From NCBI RefSeq assembly GCF_016464305.1, contig NZ_JAEIOJ010000003.1:186001-250000 (forward strand): a stretch of DNA of 64,000 nt. Reading direction: 5' to 3'. Origin of the DNA: Umezawaea beigongshangensis (GTDB lineage: Bacteria > Actinomycetota > Actinomycetes > Mycobacteriales > Pseudonocardiaceae). How positions within the stretch are numbered: position 1 is the stretch's first letter; every line of letters begins with the position of its first letter. Of the stretch, positions 54,150-62,022 are shown in pieces. The position numbers and the translations under genes were made by a program. The notes beneath the pieces are model-generated. The model had not been told where the DNA came from. It did not search any database and worked only from the letters and a program-made list of their open reading frames with translations.

Positions 54150-55663
54150 GCGGACATCTCCTCAACAGCGCGTTCCTGCACGGCGAGCGCCATGACCCGG
54201 TCCTGGGTGGCACCCCGCGCGGGCAGCTCACCCGCCACCCGGCCGTGCGCCATGACGACGATGCGATCACTCATCCCGATCACCTCGGGGAGGTCGCTGG
54301 ACACCAGCAGCACGGCGCGGCCGGCCGCTGTCATCCGGTTGATCAGCTCGTAGATCTCGACCTTCGCGCCCACGTCCACACCGCGGGTCGGCTCGTCGAG
54401 CACGAGCACGCGGGGGTCGGCGAGCAGCCACTTGCCGATGACGACCTTCTGCTGGTTGCCGCCGGACAGCTCGCGCACGGTCTGGTCGAGCCCCGAGGTC
54501 TTCACCCGCAGCGCGCTCGCCATCTCACCGGCGCGGCGGCGCTGGCCGCGGCGGTCGACGAACCCGGCCCTGGTGGCCGAGCGCATCGTGACCAGGCCGA
54601 GGTTCTCCCCGACGGACGAGGTCAGCACGAGGCCCTGTCCCTTGCGGTCCTCCGGCACGAGGCCGAGCCCGGCGCGCATCGCGGCCCGCACGTCACCGGG
54701 GCGAAGCCGCTTCCCGCCGACCTCGACGGTCCCGGAGTCGTAGCGGTCCACGCCGAACGCGGCGCGCACGACCTCCGTGCGCCCGGCGCCGACGAGCCCG
54801 GCGACTCCGACCACCTCTCCGGCCCTGACCTCGAAGGACACGTCGCGGAACGCGCCCTCGCGGGTCAGGCCGTCGACGCGCAGCAGCACCTCGCCCGGCT
54901 CGCCGGCCCGGCGCGGGTACTGCTCCTCGATGCTGCGGCCGACCATCTGCTCGATCATGTGCTGGACGCTGGCCCCGGCCGGGAGCATGGCGACGCTGCG
55001 GCCGTCGCGCAGGACGGTGATCCGGTCGGCGACGCGCCGGATCTCCTCCAGGTGGTGCGTGATGAAGACGAGGCCGACGCCCTGATCGCGCAGCCCGGCC
55101 ATGATCTCCAGCAGCCGGTCGGTCTCGGTCTCGGTGAGCACGGCCGTGGGCTCGTCCAGGACCAGCACGCTCGTGTTCAGGTCCAGCGCGCGGGCGATCT
55201 CGATCATCTGCTGCTGGGCGATGCCCAGTTCGCGGACCGGCCGGGCCGGATCGACGCGCAGGCCCACGCGGTCGAGCAGCGGCACGGCGTCGCGCAGCAT
55301 CCGCGCCCGGTCCACGACGCCGAAGCGGCGCGGCAGGCGGCCGAGGAACAGGTTCTCGGCGACCGACAGCTCCGGCACCAGGGTCAGCTCCTGGTGGATC
55401 ACGGCGATGCCGAGCGCGGCGGCCCGGTGCGGCGAGGTGATCCGCACCGGCCTGCCGTTCACGGTCAGCTCGCCCTCGTCCGGGGTGTGCACCCCGGCGA
55501 GGACCTTGACCAGGGTCGACTTCCCGGCGCCGTTCTCGCCGAGGAGGACGTGCACCTCGCCCCGCTTCAGCTCGAAGGTCACGTCGTCCAGGGCGAGGGC
55601 GCCGGTGAAGCGCTTGGTGATGCCCCGCGCCGTCAGGACGGTGCCGCTGTCAGGCTCAGCCAC
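54146..55663 (-). CDS. rbsA: Ribose ABC transporter ATP-binding protein
   Basis: A 505-aa sugar importer ATPase with two nucleotide-binding domains in tandem. First: Walker A GENGAGKSTLVKVLAG, LGIAQQQMIEIARAL (signature), Walker B VLVLDEPTAVL. Second: degenerate Walker A VAGLVGAGRTEV, LSGGNQQKVVIGKWL and VLVLDEPTRGVDVGAK. This asymmetry is normal for RbsA/XylG. GTG at 55663 has GGAGAG upstream and overlaps the rbsR end; a GTG five codons earlier is possible. Confidence 0.95.
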   Translation of the reverse strand: MAEPDSGTVLTARGITKRFTGALALDDVTFELKRGEVHVLLGENGAGKSTLVKVLAGVHTPDEGELTVNGRPVRITSPHRAAALGIAVIHQELTLVPELSVAENLFLGRLPRRFGVVDRARMLRDAVPLLDRVGLRVDPARPVRELGIAQQQMIEIARALDLNTSVLVLDEPTAVLTETETDRLLEIMAGLRDQGVGLVFITHHLEEIRRVADRITVLRDGRSVAMLPAGASVQHMIEQMVGRSIEEQYPRRAGEPGEVLLRVDGLTREGAFRDVSFEVRAGEVVGVAGLVGAGRTEVVRAAFGVDRYDSGTVEVGGKRLRPGDVRAAMRAGLGLVPEDRKGQGLVLTSSVGENLGLVTMRSATRAGFVDRRGQRRRAGEMASALRVKTSGLDQTVRELSGGNQQKVVIGKWLLADPRVLVLDEPTRGVDVGAKVEIYELINRMTAAGRAVLLVSSDLPEVIGMSDRIVVMAHGRVAGELPARGATQDRVMALAVQERAVEEMSA

Positions 55664-56657
55664 GATTCGTCTCTCCACACGATCCGCGCGCGATCAGCTT
55701 GGCGTTCAGCCGCACGTCGGCGGGCTGCTCACCGGCGATCAGCGCGAGCAGGCTGCGGGCTGCGGCCCGCCCCATCTCCACCGTCGGCTGCGCGATCACC
55801 GTGATCGGCGGGTCCAGCAGCGGGAACCACGGCTGGTCGTCGTACACGGCGAGGCCCACGTCGCCGGGCACGACGAGCCCCAGGCGGCGCAGCTCCTCCA
55901 GGGCGCCGAGGCCCATCAGGTTGTCCATGGCGACCAGCGCGGTCGGGCGCTCGGGCAGCGCCACCAGCTCGGCGGCGGCGCGCGCCCCGCTGTCGCGGCG
56001 GAAGTCGCCGTGCACGACGTACTCGGGCCGGAGGTCGTGGCCGAACTGGGCGAGCGCGGCGGAGAAGTACTCCAGCCGTTCGCGGCCGGTGCTGGTGACC
56101 GCCGGGCCCGCGATCACGCCGATGCGCCGGTGACCGGTGTCGATCAACCGCACGGCCAGCTCGGTGAGCGCCTCCGCGCCGTCCGCCCGCACGACGGGGC
56201 AGTCGGCCCCGGTGACGGTCCGGTCCAGCAGCACGAGCGGCACGTCACCGGCCACGACCTCCTCGACCCAGGTGGCGTCGTCGGTCGCGGGGCACACCAG
56301 CAGCCCGTCGACCCTGCGGTCGAGCAGCGTCCGCACGTAGGTGGCCTGCTGCTCGTCGTTCTCGTCGGCGTTGGCGAGCACCACGCAGTAGCCGTGCGCG
56401 CGCGCCTCCTGCTCGACGGCGCGGGCGATCTCCGCGAAGAACGGGTTGACGAGGTCGCTGATGACGAGGCCGAACGTCTTGGTGCTGGTCGTGCGCAACG
56501 ACCGGGCGAGCGCGTTCGGCCGGTAGCCGAGTTCGTCGATCGCCGCCAGGACGCGGCTCCGGGTCTCCGGTGTCGGCGCGGCGTGGCCGTTGAGAACGCG
56601 TGACACCGTGGCGGTCGACACCCCGGCGTGCAGCGCGACGTCCTTCATGGTGGTCAC
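55656..56657 (-). CDS. rbsR: LacI-family repressor of the ribose operon
   Basis: A 333-aa LacI regulator: HTH MKDVALHAGVSTATVSRVLNG, hinge helix RPNALARSLR, and a sugar-binding core (FGLVISDLVNPFFAEIARAV, GLLVCPATDD, RRIGVIAGP, ALVAMDNLMGLGAL). It is the first gene of the operon rbsRACBKD. GTG at 56657 follows GGGAGG; an ATG three codons on is also possible. By position it senses ribose and represses the operon including itself. Confidence 0.93.
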   Translation of the reverse strand: MTTMKDVALHAGVSTATVSRVLNGHAAPTPETRSRVLAAIDELGYRPNALARSLRTTSTKTFGLVISDLVNPFFAEIARAVEQEARAHGYCVVLANADENDEQQATYVRTLLDRRVDGLLVCPATDDATWVEEVVAGDVPLVLLDRTVTGADCPVVRADGAEALTELAVRLIDTGHRRIGVIAGPAVTSTGRERLEYFSAALAQFGHDLRPEYVVHGDFRRDSGARAAAELVALPERPTALVAMDNLMGLGALEELRRLGLVVPGDVGLAVYDDQPWFPLLDPPITVIAQPTVEMGRAAARSLLALIAGEQPADVRLNAKLIARGSCGETNRG

Positions 56658-56685
56658 GCTCCGCACCTCCCTGTGCACATGAGAA

Positions 56686-56716
56686 CGATTACACACGCTG
56701 GTTAATCGGTTACACA
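56686..56716. promoter_or_regulatory. Candidate RbsR operator: two direct repeats 21 bp apart
   Basis: CGATTACACA and CGGTTACACA start 21 bp apart (two helical turns) about 30-60 nt upstream of rbsR. The AT-rich patch stands out from the GC-rich surroundings. Confidence 0.4.
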
Positions 56717-56822
56717 ATTCCCGGTGCCGCGTGGATCGATCAAGGGGACCGAGACCACACCCGGGCCCGGGTGAGTAGTGGTACCGATTCGCGCCGCTCG
56801 GCGGCGGGTCACGCTGGTGTGC

Positions 56823-58733
56823 ATGACTGGACCGGACCCCCTGTTGCGGCTGGCCGACGAGCTGGGCGACCTGGGCAGGCGCCTCGACGAGGTCAGCTCC
56901 TCGCTGCGGCTCGCGCGCGCCGGCTACTCGATCGTGCGGCCGACGCCGCCAGCTCCCGCGCCCGAGGTCCGGCCCGTCGAACCCGCTCCCGGGGTCCGGA
57001 CCGTCGAACCGCCGCGCGAGCCCGTGCCCGCGCCGCGGGCACGGATCGTCGAACCGCCGCCCGGGCCCGCTGCTCCCGAGCCGCCACCGGCACCGGCACC
57101 GGCGCCGTCACCGCCACCGGCGTTCGAGCAGCCCCGGCCGCGGTGGACGCCGCCGCAGGCCCCGCCGCGCCGGTCGCTGATCTCGCGGCTCGGCGAGGAC
57201 GGCGCCGGGAGCAGGCTGCTGGCGTGGGTCGGCGGAGCCATCACGCTGCTCGGCGTGGTGATGCTGCTGGTCCTGGCCGTGCAGCGGGGCTACTTCGGAC
57301 CGCTGCCGCGCGTCCTCGGCGGCGCCGCGCTCGGCCTGGCGCTGATCGGGACCGGCCTGCGGATGCACCGCACGCCCACCGCGCGGGCCGGGGCGTTCGC
57401 CGTCGCCGCGACCGGCATCGCCGCCCTCTACCTCGACGTCGTCGCGGCCACGTCGCTCTACGCGTACCTGCCGAGCTGGGCCGGTCTCGTCCTCGGGCTG
57501 CTCGTGGCCGGTGGCGGCCTGCTGCTCGCGACGACCTGGGACTCACCCCCGCTCGCGGTCGGCGTGGTGCTGGCCTGCGCCGTCACCGCGCCGGTCATCA
57601 CGGCGGGCTTCACCCCGCTGCTGGTGGCGTTCCTGCTGGTCCTGAAGATCGGCAGCGCTCCGGTGCAGCTGCGCCGCGACTGGCCGGGGCTCGCCCTGGC
57701 GGCCGGGCTGCCGCCGCTGATCGCCACCGTGGTGCTCCTGGGCCCGGCCGGGCGAGGGGGCGACGAGCTGGTCGTGGCCGCGACGGCGCTCGCCGCCGCC
57801 GTCGCCGGGGTCGCCCTGGCGGTGCTGACCCTGCTGCGCCGGCCGGCCGACCAGGTCTCGCTGCTGCTGATCGGCAGCGCCCCGATCCCGGCGCTGCTGA
57901 CCGCCGCGCTGCTCCCGCGCCACCTCGGCACCGCGCTCGCCGGTGTCGTCGCGGTGCTGATGCTCGGCGTGTGGGCGTCCGGCCGCGGGCGGCTGCCCGC
58001 CGCCGCCGTCGCGGTCGCCGGAGCCGCGGGCGCGTTCGCGCTGCTCCAGGCGACGTCCGTCGCGCTGGACGGCACCGCCCGCGCCGCCTGCGTGCTCGGC
58101 GAGGGGCTGCTGCTGACCCTGCTGGCCACCCGGCTGCGCTCGCGGTGGACGCTGCTCGCCGCCACCGCGTTCGGCGCGGTCGGCCTGGTCCTCGCGGTCG
58201 GGTCCGCGATCCCGCCGCGACTGCTGCTGACCGCGCCCGGCCCGCGCACGTCGGTCACGGCGGGCGAACTCGTCGCCGGAGCGCTGACGGCGCTGGTGCT
58301 GCTGGCGCTCGCCGTGGCGCTGCCGTGGGCGGCGCGGACGCTCGGGGTGCTGGACGAGCCGGGCGACGCGCCCCCGGCGTGGGCGGCCGCCGGCCTCGTG
58401 GCGCTCCACGCCGCCGCGGGCGTCGTGATGTGCTGCGCGCTGCTGGTCTCCCGGGACCGCGCGGGGTTCGTCTTCGGGCACACCGCGATCACCGTCTCCT
58501 GGACGATCGTCGCGCTGGTGCTGCTGGTGCGCGGAGTCGACGTGCTGCCGCTGCGGGTCGGCGGGCTGGTGCTCGTGGGCGCGGCCGTGGCGAAACTGCT
58601 GCTGTTCGACCTTTCGGCGCTCGACGGAATGGCCAGGGTCGCCGCGTTCCTCGGAGCGGGTCTCGTGCTGCTCACCGCGGGCACCCGTTACGCCAAGCTG
58701 GTGGCAAGTCGCCGATTTTCGCCCGACACGTGA
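56823..58733 (+). CDS. DUF2339 polytopic membrane protein
   Basis: A 636-aa membrane protein of the DUF2339 family (unknown function). An N-terminal helix (LADELGDLGRRLDEVSSSLR) is followed by a Pro/Ala-rich linker (about 40-125), then the family start RLLAWVGGAITLLGVVMLLV. About fifteen TM helices follow. The ATG is chosen because CACGCT ends 7 nt upstream and an RBS is missing. It is divergent from rbsR and ends before a pair of hairpins. Confidence 0.82.
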   Translation: MTGPDPLLRLADELGDLGRRLDEVSSSLRLARAGYSIVRPTPPAPAPEVRPVEPAPGVRTVEPPREPVPAPRARIVEPPPGPAAPEPPPAPAPAPSPPPAFEQPRPRWTPPQAPPRRSLISRLGEDGAGSRLLAWVGGAITLLGVVMLLVLAVQRGYFGPLPRVLGGAALGLALIGTGLRMHRTPTARAGAFAVAATGIAALYLDVVAATSLYAYLPSWAGLVLGLLVAGGGLLLATTWDSPPLAVGVVLACAVTAPVITAGFTPLLVAFLLVLKIGSAPVQLRRDWPGLALAAGLPPLIATVVLLGPAGRGGDELVVAATALAAAVAGVALAVLTLLRRPADQVSLLLIGSAPIPALLTAALLPRHLGTALAGVVAVLMLGVWASGRGRLPAAAVAVAGAAGAFALLQATSVALDGTARAACVLGEGLLLTLLATRLRSRWTLLAATAFGAVGLVLAVGSAIPPRLLLTAPGPRTSVTAGELVAGALTALVLLALAVALPWAARTLGVLDEPGDAPPAWAAAGLVALHAAAGVVMCCALLVSRDRAGFVFGHTAITVSWTIVALVLLVRGVDVLPLRVGGLVLVGAAVAKLLLFDLSALDGMARVAAFLGAGLVLLTAGTRYAKLVASRRFSPDT

Positions 58734-58773
58734 GGAATGCAGAACCACGAAGCGCTTTCATGCGGCAATCTGT

Positions 58774-58800
58774 GGGGGGCTCCTTTCACGGGAGCTCCCC
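58774..58800 (+). terminator. Hairpin after the DUF2339 gene
   Basis: Arms GGGGGGCTCC and GGAGCTCCCC with a 7-nt loop and one bulge, about 40 nt after the stop codon. Confidence 0.4.
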
Positions 58801-58880
58801 CGACCGGCGTCACGGCGTCGGAAGGACCCGGTGTCGGTCGTTTCGCCCCCCGAGCGATCGGCACCGGGCACCCGCTCACG

Positions 58881-58920
58881 CGGAAGGGCCCCCGGCACCG
58901 CGGTGCCGGGGGCCCTTCCG
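58881..58920. terminator. Perfect 40-bp palindrome, bidirectional terminator
   Basis: Twenty-bp arms (first arm CGGAAGGGCCCCCGGCACCG) with no loop bases, between the convergent DUF2339 and MMPL genes and 6 nt past the MMPL stop. Confidence 0.75.
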
Positions 58921-58926
58921 GTTCGC

Positions 58927-61098
58927 TCAGCCGACGGGAACGGGCCGCCGGTCCTCTTCGAGCAGCGGATCGTCCTCGTCCGACTCGCCCTCGTGGATCG
59001 CCATCCGCCGCTGGACGCGCTTGAGCGGACCGGGGGCCCACCAGGCCGCGTCGCCCAGCAGCTTCAGCACGGCCGGGACGAGCAGCATCCGGACCACGGT
59101 GGCGTCCAGCGCCAGGGCCAGGATCATGCCGACGCCGACGAACCGCATCATCGTGATCTGCGAGAACGCGAACGCGCCGGTCACGACGATGAGCAGCAGG
59201 GCAGCCGCCGTGATGACCCGGCCGGTCTTCGCCAGACCCGTGGTCACGGCGTCCTCGGTCGACGCGCCGCGACCGCGCGCCTCGACCATGCGGGACAGCA
59301 GGAACACCTCGTAGTCGGTGGACAGGCCGAACACGATGGCCGCCATCAGCACGACGATGCCCGACTCCAGCGGCGCGGGCGTCACGTTCAGCAGCGACGC
59401 GCCGTGGCCCTCCTGGAAGATCCACACGAGCACGCCGAACGTGGCGGACAGGCTCAGTGCGCTCATCAGCACGGCCTTGACCGGCAGCACGAGCGAGCCG
59501 AACGCGAGGAACATCAGCACGAGCGTGGCCCCGACGAGCAGCAGGACCATCCACGGCAGCTTCGCGCCGATCTCGTCGAGACTGTCGGAGACCATCGCGG
59601 TGCTGCCGCCGACGAGCAGCTCGGCGCCGTCGGGCGGGGTCAGCGCGCGCACGTCCTTCAGCGCCTGCTTCGACTCGTCGCTCAGCGCGTCGCCGCTCAG
59701 CCCGGCCATCATCAGGACCGTGCCGTCCTTCGGCTCGACGGTGAGCTGCGCGTCCTGCACGCCGGGCACCTCGCCGACGCGGGTGGCGAACTCCTGCACG
59801 GCGGCCGGGTCGGTCGTGCCGTCCAGCACGATCTTGAGCCCGGTGTTGGACAGCGTCGAGAACTCCGAGTTGACGGTCTCGGCGGCGACGCGCGCCGGGT
59901 TGCCCTCCGGCAGCACCTTCTCGGTGACCTCGCCGAACCGCACGCCGAGGAACGGCGAACCCAGCGCGAGCAGCACGGCGACGATCGGCAGGGCGAACAG
60001 CACCGGGCGCTTCATGACCCTGACGCCGAGCCTGCGCCAGCCCTCGCCCTCCTCGCCCCTGGCCGCGCGCTTGCGCCACGGCATCGCGAACTTGTCGATG
60101 CGCCTGCCCAGGACGGCGAGGAGCGCGGGCAGCAGCGTCAGCGACACGACCGCCGCGATGGCGACGGCCGTCACACCGCCGTAGCTCAGCGACTTGAGGA
60201 AGCCCTGCGGGAACAGCAGCAGCCCGGCCAGGGCGATGACCAGCAGCGTCGCCGAGAACACGACGGTCCGCCCGGCGGAGGTGACCGTGCGGCGCACCGC
60301 GTCCTCCGTGCTGCGGCCCGCGGCCAGCTCCTCGCGGAAGCGGCCCACCATGAACAGGCCGTAGTCGATCGCCATGCCCAGGCCGAGCAGGCTGGCGACG
60401 TTGACGGCGAAGGAGTTGACCTCGGCGTTCATCGCGATCACGTGCAGCACGCCGAGCGACCCGGCGATGGCGAGGCCGCCGACCAGGACGGGCAGCGACG
60501 CGGCGACCAGACCGCCGAAGATCACCACGAGCAGGACCAGCACGATCGGCAGCGAGACCGCCTCGGCCGTCGTGAGGTCCGACGCGGTGATGTCGTTGAT
60601 GGCCTTCTGGGTGGGCACGAGGCCGCCGACCTGCGCGTCGACCCCGTCGACGGCGAGCTGGTCGCCGATCTCCTCGTACTGCTTCATCTGGCCGTTGGAG
60701 TCGTCGGACTCCAGCGTGATCAGCGCCAGGCCCCTGGACCGGTCCTCCGTCGCGAAGGACGGGACCCCGGTGTTCCAGTAGGACTGGACGGACTTCACGG
60801 CGTCGTCGGGCAGGCCGTCGAGCTGCGCGGCGATCCTGCTCGCGACCTCGGGGGAGTCCACGGTGGACCCCGGCGGTGCGGTGTAGACGACGAGGACGTC
60901 ACCGCCCTGCCGGCCGAAGGTCTCGGTGGCCACCTGGTTCGCGCGGTCCGCCTCGCTGCCGGGGGCCTCGTAGCCGCCCTGGCTGAGCTTGTCGAACACT
61001 CCGAGGCCCCAGACGCCGCTCAGCAGGGCGAGCAGGACCGTGGCGACGAGCACCACCCATCTGCGCCGGTAGGCCAGTGCGCCCCACTTCGCGAACAC
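58927..61098 (-). CDS. MMPL-family RND transporter
   Basis: A 723-aa integral membrane protein with two MMPL halves. Each has a large extracytoplasmic loop after the first TM helix and a block of six TM helices (for example VSLPIVLVLLVVIFGGLVAA and MAIDYGLFMVGRFREELAAG; later AIVFGLSTDYEVFLLSRMVE). The family exports lipids or drugs using proton motive force; the Asp-Tyr pairs in the TM blocks fit the proton relay. GTG at 61098 follows GAGGAGG. The divergent TetR gene is its likely regulator. Substrate unknown. Confidence 0.92.
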   Translation of the reverse strand: MFAKWGALAYRRRWVVLVATVLLALLSGVWGLGVFDKLSQGGYEAPGSEADRANQVATETFGRQGGDVLVVYTAPPGSTVDSPEVASRIAAQLDGLPDDAVKSVQSYWNTGVPSFATEDRSRGLALITLESDDSNGQMKQYEEIGDQLAVDGVDAQVGGLVPTQKAINDITASDLTTAEAVSLPIVLVLLVVIFGGLVAASLPVLVGGLAIAGSLGVLHVIAMNAEVNSFAVNVASLLGLGMAIDYGLFMVGRFREELAAGRSTEDAVRRTVTSAGRTVVFSATLLVIALAGLLLFPQGFLKSLSYGGVTAVAIAAVVSLTLLPALLAVLGRRIDKFAMPWRKRAARGEEGEGWRRLGVRVMKRPVLFALPIVAVLLALGSPFLGVRFGEVTEKVLPEGNPARVAAETVNSEFSTLSNTGLKIVLDGTTDPAAVQEFATRVGEVPGVQDAQLTVEPKDGTVLMMAGLSGDALSDESKQALKDVRALTPPDGAELLVGGSTAMVSDSLDEIGAKLPWMVLLLVGATLVLMFLAFGSLVLPVKAVLMSALSLSATFGVLVWIFQEGHGASLLNVTPAPLESGIVVLMAAIVFGLSTDYEVFLLSRMVEARGRGASTEDAVTTGLAKTGRVITAAALLLIVVTGAFAFSQITMMRFVGVGMILALALDATVVRMLLVPAVLKLLGDAAWWAPGPLKRVQRRMAIHEGESDEDDPLLEEDRRPVPVG

Positions 61099-61165
61099 GG
61101 TGGTCCTCCTCGTACTGGTGAGCCGAGAGCTCACGGGTTACCGTTTCGTCACTGGCGTCAACTCT

Positions 61166-61180
61166 GTAAACACCGTTTAC
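61166..61180. promoter_or_regulatory. Candidate TetR operator between MMPL and TetR genes
   Basis: GTAAAC-ACC-GTTTAC, a perfect 6+3+6 palindrome in the middle of the 138-nt divergent intergenic region; AT-rich against the background. Confidence 0.6.
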
Positions 61181-61236
61181 TCAGCACTTCGAAGGTACGC
61201 GGGAGAAACAGGGCTCACAACTCGATGGAGTGACCT

Positions 61237-61980
61237 ATGACTGAGGCCACACGCCGAGAGCGGCTACGCGCCGACACAGAACAGCACATCCGGCGACAAG
61301 CCCGTGCCCTTCTGGTGGGACATGGTCGTGATGCGGTGACCCTGCGTGCCATCGCACGCGAAGTGGGCATCACCGCACCCGCGCTCTACCGCTACTACGA
61401 CTCGCGGGAGGACCTGCTCCGGCAGCTCTGCGACGACATCTGCACCGACCTGTCGGCGGAGCTGAACGCGATCATCGCGGCGTGCGGCGACACCGTGGTC
61501 TCCGACCAGGTGTTCGCCGTGTGCCGCGGCTTCCGCCGCTGGGCGCTCGCGCACCCGCAGGAGTTCACGCTGGTGTTCGCCTCCACCGAGGACACGATCG
61601 GCGCGCACGCCCCCCGCGAGCGCCCCGACGTGGTGGGCGACCAGTTCGGCCGGGTGTTCCTGCAACTCGCCGGACGGCTCATCGCGGGCCACCCCGCGCC
61701 GGACCCGCCGACCGGGACGGACGTGCCGGAGAGCCTGCACGACGACCTCGCGGCGTTCCAGAAGGTCCTGATCACCGCGGTGAACGAGCACGGGGCCGAG
61801 GTGACGCCCGACGTGCTCGGCGAGGAGGCGATCTTCCACGTCGTGCAGTGCTGGGTGCGCCTCTACGGGCACGTGGCCCTGGAGGTCTTCGGCCGCTTCC
61901 CCTTCGCGGTGTCCGACCCCGGCGCGATGTTCGACTCGATGATCCGCCGGATGATCGGCGAGATCGGCTTCCAGCCCTGA
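61237..61980 (+). CDS. TetR-family transcriptional regulator
   Basis: A 247-aa TetR protein: N-terminal HTH VTLRAIAREVGITAPALYRY followed by YDSREDLLRQLCDD, and a long helical ligand domain typical of the TetR_C_13/WHG-like group (FRRWALAHPQEFTLVFAS). It is divergent from the MMPL transporter, with a palindrome between them, the classic layout of an exporter and its repressor. ATG start, weak RBS. Confidence 0.9.
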   Translation: MTEATRRERLRADTEQHIRRQARALLVGHGRDAVTLRAIAREVGITAPALYRYYDSREDLLRQLCDDICTDLSAELNAIIAACGDTVVSDQVFAVCRGFRRWALAHPQEFTLVFASTEDTIGAHAPRERPDVVGDQFGRVFLQLAGRLIAGHPAPDPPTGTDVPESLHDDLAAFQKVLITAVNEHGAEVTPDVLGEEAIFHVVQCWVRLYGHVALEVFGRFPFAVSDPGAMFDSMIRRMIGEIGFQP

Positions 61981-61983
61981 GCC

Positions 61984-62016
61984 GCACGGGTGGCCCGCGT
62001 CGCGGGCCACCCGTGC
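61984..62016. terminator. Bidirectional terminator between TetR gene and leuS
   Basis: Perfect 16-bp arms GCACGGGTGGCCCGCG / CGCGGGCCACCCGTGC around a single base, between convergent genes. Confidence 0.75.
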
Positions 62017-62022
62017 GAGGGA

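Noticed and set aside
58831-61233. An 800-codon open frame on the plus strand opposite the MMPL gene
   Set aside because: Low-complexity His/Gln/Arg/Asp composition with no recognisable domain; it also runs across the terminator and promoter region.
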